This document shows, in pieces, positions 1 to 5,645 of a DNA stretch of 5,645 nucleotides (position 1 is the stretch's first letter; each line of letters begins with the position of its first letter). The translations under genes and the position numbers were made by a program. Under the pieces are notes generated by a model. That model searched no databases, was not told where the DNA came from, and saw only the letters and a list, made by a program, of their open reading frames with translations. Source of the stretch: DASUAO01 sp046484625 (GTDB lineage Bacteria; Actinomycetota; Acidimicrobiia; IMCC26256; PALSA-555). The stretch spans positions 1 to 5,645 of the forward strand of contig JAWOIO010000082.1 in assembly GCA_046484625.1 (NCBI GenBank), read 5' to 3'.

Positions 1-1
1 G

Positions 2-295
2 GGTGCCGGTCTGCCGGAGCAGGCGATCGACGCGGCCAAGGAGTCTGTGGGCGCGGCGCTCACGTTTGCCGGGAACGACCCGGCGGTCGCGGGCGCGGCC
101 AAGGAGGCCTTCGTCGAGGGGTTCCACTCGGGGCTCTGGGTCGCCGCCGGGGCCGCGGTCGTCGGCGCGCTCGCGGTCGCGCGGTTCCTCCCCGCGCGGG
201 CGCGCACCGAGGACGTCGAGCGCCAGCACGCCGAGTACGAGCAGGAGTGGGGTCGTTCCGACGCCGAGCCCGCCCCCGCAGCACCGCTCGCCTGA
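2..295 (+). CDS. MFS drug-efflux transporter, DHA2 (EmrB/QacA-like) family, C-terminal fragment
   Basis: Last 97 residues of a membrane transporter whose start lies before the window; the frame is open from position 2 to a TGA at 293-295. What is seen: an Ala/Gly-rich segment with a pattern like AIDAAKESVGAAL, then a loop ending in AFVEGFHSGLW, one hydrophobic helix at about residues 48-68 of the fragment (WVAAGAAVVGALAVARFL), a basic RARTEDVE stretch and an acidic, Ala/Pro-rich tail of about 30 residues. From family knowledge, this order (long outer loop, final transmembrane helix 14, FLP-A-R, short cytoplasmic tail) is typical of DHA2 major facilitator efflux pumps, which export drugs or dyes by proton antiport. 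The substrate cannot be inferred. It converges on kgd; as I recall, M. tuberculosis also has an MFS gene close to kgd. Another 14-helix MFS subfamily is possible because the signature motifs are outside the window. Confidence 0.82.
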   Translation, partial: GAGLPEQAIDAAKESVGAALTFAGNDPAVAGAAKEAFVEGFHSGLWVAAGAAVVGALAVARFLPARARTEDVERQHAEYEQEWGRSDAEPAPAAPLA

Positions 296-316
296 TCGGG
301 CGTCTGCCGGGGCCGG
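296..316. other. convergent 21-bp gap between MFS gene and kgd
   Basis: The TGA of the transporter (293-295, plus strand) and the TGA of kgd (317-319 on the plus strand, read on the minus strand) are separated by only 21 GC-rich bases. I see short CCGG self-complementary units around 308-325 but no stem longer than about 4-5 bp and no T-tract on either strand. No intrinsic terminator can be called. Termination may be Rho-dependent, or each transcript may run into the opposing gene. Confidence 0.6.
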
Positions 317-3300
317 TCAGCCCGGTGAGGAGAGGGCGGTGGCGAGGAGCTCGGCCTGCTCGCGCTCGTGGACCATGTGGCTGCCGGTGGCCGGGCTCGG
401 GCTCGCCCGTCGGGCGATGTGGCGCAGGTCGGCGCCCCGCGGGCGGGTGAGGCGCAGCAGCTTCCCGTGCACGTAGTTCCAGGCGCCCATGTTCGCCGGC
501 TCCTCCTGGACCCACCAGACCTCGGTGGCGTTGGGATACCCCGCGAGCGCGTCGACGAGGGCGGTCTCCGGCCACGGGTACAGCTGCTCCACCCGGACCA
601 CGGCGACGTTCGCGTTGCGCTCGTCGCGGACGTCCATCAGCTCGTGGCCGAGCTTCCCGGCGCACAGCAGCACCCGGGCGACGTTCTGGCGAGCGAGCGA
701 CGAGCCGGCGCGGTCGTCGAGGACCGCCTCGAAGGTGCCACCCGTGAGCTCACCGATCGGCGAGCGGGACTGCGGCATCCGGAGATAGCGCTTCGGGGTG
801 AAGCAGATCAGCGGGACCCGGTGTGCGGCGCGCGCCTGGCGGCGCAGCACATGGAAGTACTGCGCTGCAGTCGACGGGTACACGACGCGCAGGTTGTCCT
901 CGCCACAGAGTGCGAGGAAGCGCTCGAGCCGGGCGCTGGAGTGCTCCGGCCCCTGACCCTCGAACCCGTGCGGGAGCAGCAACGTGAGTGCGGAGCGCTG
1001 ACCCCACTTGTCCTCGGCCGCCACGAGGAACTGGTCGACGATGATCTGGGCCCCGTTCGCGAAGTCCCCGAACTGGGCTTCCCACGCGACGAACGACGCC
1101 GGGTCGGCCACCGAGTACCCGTACTCGAACCCCAGCGCGGCGTACTCCGAGAGCACCGAGTCGTAGAGCCGGAGCGGCGCCTGGTCGGGCGAGAGGTGCG
1201 CGAGCGGTGAGTACTCGTCCTCCGTGCGGTGATCCACGAGCGTCGCATGGCGCTGGCTGAACGTGCCGCGGCGCGTGTCCTGGCCGGCCAGGCGGACGGG
1301 GGTGCCCTCGAGCAGCATCGTCCCGAAGGCGCACGCCTCGGCGAGCGCCCAGTCGACCTCGCCCCCGTCGAAGGTCGCCCGGCCTGTGAGCAGAACGCGC
1401 TCCAGCTTCGGGTGGACCTCGAAGCCCTCGGGGAACGTCGTCAGACGGTCGACGATGGTGCGCAACGCCTCCGCAGTCACCGCTGTCGATGCCGATGAGT
1501 CCCCGCTCGCGGGCTCCGGCGCGTCGAGCGCGGAACCCAGCCCGTCGATCCCGGTCTCGTGGGGCGCGTGCGTCTCCTCGAACGCCTGGTCGAGACGACT
1601 CCGGAAGTCGGCGACCGCGGCTTCGCACTCCTCCGCCGACAGGTCCCCCTTGGCGACGAGCTGGTTCGTGTAGAGATCGCGGATCGACGGCCGCTCGGCG
1701 ATCAGCGAGTACATCTTCGGCTGCGTGAACGCGGGCTCGTCGCTCTCGTTGTGCCCGTAGCGGCGGTAGCAGACGAGGTCGACGACGACGTCCTTCTGGA
1801 ACTCCTGCCGGAACGCGAACGCGAGCCGGATCACCCGGACCGCGGCTTCCGGGTCGTCGCCGTTCACGTGGAAGATCGGGGCCTGCACCATCTTCGCGAC
1901 GTCGGTCGCGTACACCGACGAGCGCCCGGCCTCGGGTGACGTGGTGAACCCGAGCTGGTTGTTCACCACGATGTGCACGGTGCCGCCGACGTCGTAGCCC
2001 TCGACCTCGGAGAGGTTGAACGTCTCGGCCACCACGCCCTGCCCGGCGAACGCCGCGTCGCCGTGGATCAGCACCGGGAGCACCGCAGCTCCGGACACGT
2101 CACCCTGGAGGTCGCCCTTGGCGCGCGCCATCCCCTCGACGACCGGGTCGACGGCCTCGAGGTGGCTCGGGTTCGCCGCGAGTGTGAGGGCGACCGAGCG
2201 TCCGTTCGGCGACAGGTGCTTGCCGGTCGCGCCGAGGTGGTACTTCACGTCGCCCGAGCCCTGCGTGCTCGCGGGGTCGAGCTCGCCCTCGAATTCACGG
2301 AAGATCTGGGAGTACGACTTCCCGAGGACGCTCGCGAGGACGTTGAGCCGGCCCCGGTGCGCCATCCCCATCACGACCTCGGCGATGCCGGTGTCGGCCG
2401 CGGCGGAGTTGAGGGCGTCGAGCATCGGGATGAGCGTCTCGGCCCCCTCGAGGCTGAAGCGCTTCTGCCCGAGGTACTTGGTGTGCACAAACCGCTCGAA
2501 CGCCTCCGCCGCATTGAGCCGCTCGAGGATGCGCCGCTTCTCCTCGTGGGCGGGTTCCTCCACGGGGTGCTCGACGTGACGCTGGATCCACTCCTTCTGG
2601 TCGAACTCCTGGATGTGCATGTACTCGACGCCCACGGTGCGGGCGTACGCGTCGCGCAGCATCCCGAGGATCTCGCGCAGGGGGAGTCGGCGTCGCTGGC
2701 TGCCGCCGCCGAGGCTGCCCGTCGGGAACTCGCGGTCGAGGTCCCAGATCGAGAGCCCGTAGTGCGTGATGTCGAGCTCCGGATGGGTGCGCGGCTCGCG
2801 GCGGCTCAACGGGTCGAGGTTCGCCATCAGGTGACCGCGCACGCGGTACATGTTGATGAGCTGGTGGACGTGCACGACCTTCTCGTGGGCGTCGGCCTCA
2901 TCGAGCGCCGCGTGGTCGACCACCCAGCGGGCCGGCTCGTACGGGACCTTCAGGCTCTGGAACGCGTCGTCGTAGAAGCTGTCCTCGCCGAGCAGGAGCG
3001 CGTGGATGCGGCGGAGGAACTCGCCGCTCTCGGCACCGCCGATGATGCGGTGGTCGTAGGTGTTCGTGAGCGTGGTGACCGTGCTCACCCCGAGGTTCGC
3101 CAGCGCCTGGGGATCGGCACCCTCGTACTCCGACGGGAACCCGATCGCGCCGACCCCGACGATGAAGCCCTGACCGGGCATGAGCCGGGGCACGGAGTGC
3201 ACCGTGCCGATCATCCCGGGGTTGGTGATCGTTGCGGTCGTGCCGGCGAAGTCGTCGGGCGAGATCTGCCCGGCGCGCACCCGGACGATGAGTGCCTCGT

Positions 3301-3931
3301 ACGCCTCCCAGAAGCCGGCGAAGTCGAGCGTCTCGACCTGCTGGATGTTGGGTACCACGAGGGTTCGGGATCCGTCGGACTTCTCGAGATCCACTGCCAG
3401 TCCGAGGTTCACGTGCTCGTGACGCACGACCGTCGGGCTCCCGTCGACCTCTTCGTAGTGGGAGTTGAGGTTCGGGAACTCGCGCAGCGCACGCGCGACG
3501 GCGAACGCGATGAGGTGCGTGAAGCTGACCTTGCCGCGGCCGGTGCGTCCGAGGTGGTTGTTGAGGATCTGGCGGTTGACCGAGAGGAGCTTCGCCGGGA
3601 CCGTGCGCACGGACGTGGCGGTCGGGACCGCCAGGCTGAGCGCCATGTTCTCGGCGATGCGGGCGCTGGCGCCACGCAGGGTCTGGCGGGCATCGACGAC
3701 CGGGGGAGGGGGCGCGTCGCCGGTGGGCGCGGGCGCCGGGGTGGTCGACGCGGCCGGTGGTGCGGTGGCCGGCGTCGGTGCAGGAGAGGTCGCAGCGCCC
3801 GGGCCGTTCCCGGTGGGCTGCCCGGCGAAGTAGTCGCGCCAGGCTTCGGGCACGAGGGCCGGGTTCTCGAGGTAGTCGGCGTACAGGTCCTCGATGAGCC
3901 CCTCGTTGGCGCCGGTCTGGTCGAAGGTCAT
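317..3931 (-). CDS. kgd: multifunctional 2-oxoglutarate dehydrogenase/decarboxylase, E2-E1 fusion (Kgd/OdhA type)
   Basis: A 1204-residue cytosolic TCA-cycle enzyme that decarboxylates 2-oxoglutarate with thiamine diphosphate. In relatives it feeds a hybrid pyruvate/2-oxoglutarate dehydrogenase complex. Order seen: an N-terminal E1-type segment at residues 8-37 (ANEGLIEDLYADYL, AWRDYFAGQ); a Pro/Ala-rich linker at about 39-79; a succinyltransferase-like domain at about 80-335 with the YDHRII motif (His294); then E1 from about 350 onward. E1 motifs are GMAHRGRLN (His525), the ThDP/Mg motif from GD (624-625) to NN (657-658), RRYGHNESDEP (His727), SQRHATLVDH (His895) and LLPHGFEGQGPEHSS (His988). 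There is no lipoyl or E3-binding domain, as expected for actinobacterial fusions; lipoyl groups would come from another E2. The frame is open upstream to 4066, but the ATG at 3931 is chosen because MTFDQTGANEG matches the family N-terminus and starts 13 bp after the aroG stop. No clear Shine-Dalgarno sequence is seen, so coupling to aroG translation is plausible. Relatives are controlled by acetyl-CoA and the FHA protein GarA; neither can be read here. Confidence 0.96.
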   Translation of the reverse strand: MTFDQTGANEGLIEDLYADYLENPALVPEAWRDYFAGQPTGNGPGAATSPAPTPATAPPAASTTPAPAPTGDAPPPPVVDARQTLRGASARIAENMALSLAVPTATSVRTVPAKLLSVNRQILNNHLGRTGRGKVSFTHLIAFAVARALREFPNLNSHYEEVDGSPTVVRHEHVNLGLAVDLEKSDGSRTLVVPNIQQVETLDFAGFWEAYEALIVRVRAGQISPDDFAGTTATITNPGMIGTVHSVPRLMPGQGFIVGVGAIGFPSEYEGADPQALANLGVSTVTTLTNTYDHRIIGGAESGEFLRRIHALLLGEDSFYDDAFQSLKVPYEPARWVVDHAALDEADAHEKVVHVHQLINMYRVRGHLMANLDPLSRREPRTHPELDITHYGLSIWDLDREFPTGSLGGGSQRRRLPLREILGMLRDAYARTVGVEYMHIQEFDQKEWIQRHVEHPVEEPAHEEKRRILERLNAAEAFERFVHTKYLGQKRFSLEGAETLIPMLDALNSAAADTGIAEVVMGMAHRGRLNVLASVLGKSYSQIFREFEGELDPASTQGSGDVKYHLGATGKHLSPNGRSVALTLAANPSHLEAVDPVVEGMARAKGDLQGDVSGAAVLPVLIHGDAAFAGQGVVAETFNLSEVEGYDVGGTVHIVVNNQLGFTTSPEAGRSSVYATDVAKMVQAPIFHVNGDDPEAAVRVIRLAFAFRQEFQKDVVVDLVCYRRYGHNESDEPAFTQPKMYSLIAERPSIRDLYTNQLVAKGDLSAEECEAAVADFRSRLDQAFEETHAPHETGIDGLGSALDAPEPASGDSSASTAVTAEALRTIVDRLTTFPEGFEVHPKLERVLLTGRATFDGGEVDWALAEACAFGTMLLEGTPVRLAGQDTRRGTFSQRHATLVDHRTEDEYSPLAHLSPDQAPLRLYDSVLSEYAALGFEYGYSVADPASFVAWEAQFGDFANGAQIIVDQFLVAAEDKWGQRSALTLLLPHGFEGQGPEHSSARLERFLALCGEDNLRVVYPSTAAQYFHVLRRQARAAHRVPLICFTPKRYLRMPQSRSPIGELTGGTFEAVLDDRAGSSLARQNVARVLLCAGKLGHELMDVRDERNANVAVVRVEQLYPWPETALVDALAGYPNATEVWWVQEEPANMGAWNYVHGKLLRLTRPRGADLRHIARRASPSPATGSHMVHEREQAELLATALSSPG

Positions 3932-3944
3932 CGATCGGGCGCGC

Positions 3945-5333
3945 TCAACGCCGGAGCAGCTCGGCGACCTCGAACGCGAGGTCGAGCGACTGCCGGGCGT
4001 TGAGGCGGGGATCGCACATCGTCTCGTACCGTTGCTCCAGGTGGTCCCCGAGCACGGCGTCGGCACCGCCGAGGCACTCCGTCACGTTCTCGCCGGTGAG
4101 CTCGATGTGCACGCCTCCCGGCCACACCCCCGCGCCCCGACACGCATCGAAGAAGCCGCGCAGCTCGCGCATGATGTCCTCGAAGCGGCGGGTCTTGTAC
4201 CCGCTGTCGTGCTGGAACGTGTTCCCGTGCATCGGGTCGCAGGCCCACACCACCGGGTGCCCGGACGCGGCAACCGCGTCGAGCAGCGGGGGAAGGGCAT
4301 CGCTCACACGGTCGGCACCCATGCGGCTGAACAGGACGAGGCGGCCGGGCGTGTGCAGGGGATCCAGACGGTCGCACAGTGCGACGGCCTCGGCGGGAGT
4401 GACGCTCGGGCCGAGCTTCACCCCGATGGGGTTGTGGACGCCGCTCAGGAACTCGACGTGGGCGCCGTCGAGGTCGCGGGTCCGCTCGCCCACCCACAGG
4501 AGGTGGGCCGAGCAGTCGTACCAGTCGTCGGTGATCGAGTCGCGGCGGGTGAGCGCCTCCTCGTAGCCGAGGAGGAGTGCCTCGTGCGCGGTGAAGACGT
4601 CGACCTCGTGGAGCTGGAGCTCGGCCTCGAGGTCGATCCCACACGCCCGCATGAACTGGAGCGCGCGCTCGATCTCACCCGCGACGGCCTCGTAGCGACG
4701 CCCCTCCGGGCTGCTCGCGACGAACTCCTGGTTCCAGGCGTGGACGCGCGACAGGTCGGCGAAGCCGCCCTTCGCGAAGGCGCGGACGAGGTTCAGGGTG
4801 GCCGCCGACTGGTGGTAGGCCTGGACCAGACGTTGTGGGTCCGGACGGCGCGACGACTCGTCGAACTGGAAGTCGTGCACGGAGTCGCCGCGAAAGCTCG
4901 GGAGCGTGACGCCGTCGCGGGTCTCCGTGTCGGACGAGCGCGGCTTCGAGAACTGCCCGGCGATCCGCGCCGCCTTCACCGTGGGGACACCGCTGCCGTA
5001 GGTGAGCACGACCGACATCTGGAGGATCACCCGCAGCTTGTCGCGGATGGCGTCGGCCGAGAACGCCTGGAACGACTCGGCGCAATCCCCGGCGACGAGG
5101 AGGAAGGCGCGTCCCTCGTGGGCCAGCGCGAGGTGCTCGGTGAGCGTGCGCGCCTCGCCGGCGAAGACGAGCGGGGGCATCGCCCGGAGCTGGTCGAGCG
5201 CGGCCTCGAGGGCCTCGGCGTCGGGCCAGTCGGGTTGCTGGGCCGCGGCGCGGGCGCGCCACGACGCCGGCTCCCACTCCTCGTCGGGGGTGAGGTCGGC
5301 GGACGGGTCCGGCTGGACGGCGGAGGCGGTCAT
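3945..5333 (-). CDS. aroG: class II 3-deoxy-D-arabino-heptulosonate 7-phosphate (DAHP) synthase
   Basis: A 462-residue cytosolic enzyme that condenses phosphoenolpyruvate with erythrose 4-phosphate, the first step of the shikimate pathway. It has the same length as M. tuberculosis AroG. Metal ligands are Cys84 (GDCAES), His369 (CDPMHGNT), Glu411 (IELTGEN) and Asp441 (CDPRLN). Substrate-binding residues are Arg123 and Lys130 (ARIAGQFSKPRS), Arg284 (GERTR), Lys306 (GVKLGP) and Arg337 (SRMGADRV). Recalled M. tuberculosis numbers are identical from 284 onward and three higher before the first insertion. The catalytic site is therefore complete. The N-terminal 30 residues diverge before the shared AAQQPxWPDAxAL segment, and three residues are inserted at about 133-148 and again at 233-249. 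Synergistic feedback by aromatic amino acids and stimulation by chorismate mutase are known for the mycobacterial enzyme but cannot be assumed here. The ATG at 5333 is the only suitable start: the frame is closed by the bpa TAG 21 bp upstream and the next Met is residue 52. The stop is 13 bp before kgd. Confidence 0.96.
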   Translation of the reverse strand: MTASAVQPDPSADLTPDEEWEPASWRARAAAQQPDWPDAEALEAALDQLRAMPPLVFAGEARTLTEHLALAHEGRAFLLVAGDCAESFQAFSADAIRDKLRVILQMSVVLTYGSGVPTVKAARIAGQFSKPRSSDTETRDGVTLPSFRGDSVHDFQFDESSRRPDPQRLVQAYHQSAATLNLVRAFAKGGFADLSRVHAWNQEFVASSPEGRRYEAVAGEIERALQFMRACGIDLEAELQLHEVDVFTAHEALLLGYEEALTRRDSITDDWYDCSAHLLWVGERTRDLDGAHVEFLSGVHNPIGVKLGPSVTPAEAVALCDRLDPLHTPGRLVLFSRMGADRVSDALPPLLDAVAASGHPVVWACDPMHGNTFQHDSGYKTRRFEDIMRELRGFFDACRGAGVWPGGVHIELTGENVTECLGGADAVLGDHLEQRYETMCDPRLNARQSLDLAFEVAELLRR

Positions 5334-5354
5334 CGGGCCATTGTGGTCGGCCTA
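5330..5354 (-). other. bpa-aroG junction with an out-of-frame ATG and no clear ribosome binding site
   Basis: Read on the minus strand, the bpa TAG (5354-5352) is followed by 18 bases and then the aroG ATG (5333-5331). No GGAGG-like sequence is present. A second ATG at 5341-5339 opens a three-codon frame (Met-Ala-Arg) whose TGA at 5332-5330 overlaps the aroG start as ATGA. The bpa stop is in frame with aroG and the six codons between contain no stop. Whether the mini-frame is translated is unknown; it may be chance. Confidence 0.35.
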
Positions 5355-5645
5355 GAGGTAGCCGCTCGGCTGGGTTCCGTCGCCCCCGGATCCTTCGCCC
5401 CCGGGTCCGGCGCCGCCGGGTCCGGCGCCTGGCCCACCGGGCGCGCCCGGGATACCCGATTCCAGGGCCCGACGTCGCCGCATCTCCTCGAACTGGCCCT
5501 GGGCCATCGCCTGCTGGGTGAACAGCGTGGCCTGGATCCCGTGGAACAGGCCCTCCAGCCAGCCGACCAGCTGCGCCTGCGCGAGGCGCAGCTCGGACTC
5601 GGACGGCGCTTCGGAGCTGAAGGGGAGGACCACCTCGGCGAGCTC
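5352..5645 (-). CDS. bpa: bacterial proteasome activator Bpa (Rv3780-like, DUF2587), C-terminal fragment
   Basis: Last 97 residues of a protein whose 5' end is beyond the window edge; the frame is open to 5645, and the GTG at 5633 is an internal Val, not a start. The recognisable core is VVLPFSSEAPSESELRLAQA followed by QLVGWLEGLFHGIQATLFTQQ, which matches from memory the final helix of M. tuberculosis Bpa (about 174 residues in full). Bpa forms a ring that docks on the 20S proteasome and opens its gate without ATP for unfolded substrates. After a basic MRRRRALESG stretch comes a Gly/Pro-rich tail of about 30 residues with degenerate GAGPG repeats. The final residues are SGYL where the mycobacterial protein has GQYL, the docking motif; the penultimate Tyr and terminal Leu are kept. 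Roughly 80-90 N-terminal residues are missing. It is the first visible gene of the likely bpa-aroG-kgd transcript. The family call rests on the helix plus the YL terminus. Confidence 0.87.
   Translation of the reverse strand, partial: ELAEVVLPFSSEAPSESELRLAQAQLVGWLEGLFHGIQATLFTQQAMAQGQFEEMRRRRALESGIPGAPGGPGAGPGGAGPGGEGSGGDGTQPSGYL
5401..5430. repeat. two tandem 15-bp repeats encoding GAGPG in the bpa tail
   Basis: The unit CCGGGTCCGGCGCC plus one base (G in the first copy, T in the second) occurs at 5401-5415 and 5416-5430. Read on the minus strand in the bpa frame it encodes GAGPG twice; a weaker related pentamer GEGSG follows on the 3' side of the gene. Being 15 bp long and in frame, it can expand or contract without breaking the protein. 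Confidence 0.85.

Noticed and set aside
3..476. Arg/Ser/Pro-rich plus-strand open frame across the transporter end and the kgd 3' end
   Set aside because: It overlaps the better-supported transporter frame and antisense kgd, has no conserved motif and looks like a GC-driven shadow.
368..1210. 280-codon plus-strand open frame antisense to the kgd 3' end
   Set aside because: Shadow of kgd: no domain signature and composition typical of a complementary frame.
1973..4003. A 676-codon open frame on the plus strand, antisense to kgd
   Set aside because: Its composition (repeated V, E, R, L, D, A and H runs) is what the complement of a GC-rich gene gives. It shows no recognisable motif, and the opposite strand encodes a clearly conserved enzyme throughout.
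3932..4066. 45-residue N-terminal extension of Kgd in the open frame upstream of 3931
   Set aside because: It overlaps aroG, is rich in Ser, Arg, Pro and Thr as expected of an out-of-frame shadow, and the ATG at 3931 begins a family-like N-terminus.
5388..5462. Gly-rich region as a possible CRISPR or regulatory repeat array
   Set aside because: There are only two close 15-bp copies without spacers, and they lie in frame inside bpa encoding GAGPG.
5631..5633. GTG as a start for a short 93-residue protein
   Set aside because: The frame stays open to the window edge and the upstream residues (ELAE) continue the Bpa-like sequence, so this codon is an internal valine.

Overview
The window is high-GC bacterial DNA (my visual estimate is about 70% G+C) and most likely comes from an actinomycetote. 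Three independent markers support this. The first is a 2-oxoglutarate decarboxylase/dehydrogenase in which an E2-type acyltransferase domain is fused in front of E1 (the Kgd/OdhA architecture). The second is a class II DAHP synthase of the same length as the Mycobacterium tuberculosis enzyme, with nearly all of its active-site residues at the same numbers. The third is the C-terminus of a bacterial proteasome activator (Bpa, Rv3780-like), which implies a 20S proteasome. I cannot assign genus or class.

Layout: positions 2-295 (+) hold the last 97 residues of a drug-efflux type MFS transporter that starts outside the window. It converges, with only 21 bp between stop codons, on a tight minus-strand cluster. 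Read in the direction of transcription, that cluster is bpa (5645-5352, 5' end cut by the window), aroG (5333-3945) and kgd (3931-317). The gaps are 18 bp and 13 bp, so the three genes are probably one transcript whose promoter lies beyond position 5645. There is no non-coding stretch longer than 21 bp, and I see no tRNA, rRNA, CRISPR array, insertion sequence or attachment site.

How the genes relate: kgd acts at the 2-oxoglutarate branch point of the TCA cycle and nitrogen metabolism. aroG commits phosphoenolpyruvate and erythrose 4-phosphate to aromatic amino acid synthesis. bpa opens the 20S proteasome without ATP. The first two are central-metabolic, allosterically controlled enzymes in relatives. 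No direct functional link to Bpa is visible beyond co-transcription.

I did not find evidence of a previously undescribed system. The points most worth a second look are the bpa-aroG-kgd arrangement, the Bpa tail (Gly-rich repeats ending in SGYL), a remodelled segment of AroG where the M. tuberculosis enzyme binds tryptophan, the Kgd E2 motif with Gly in place of the classical Asp, and the bpa/aroG junction.
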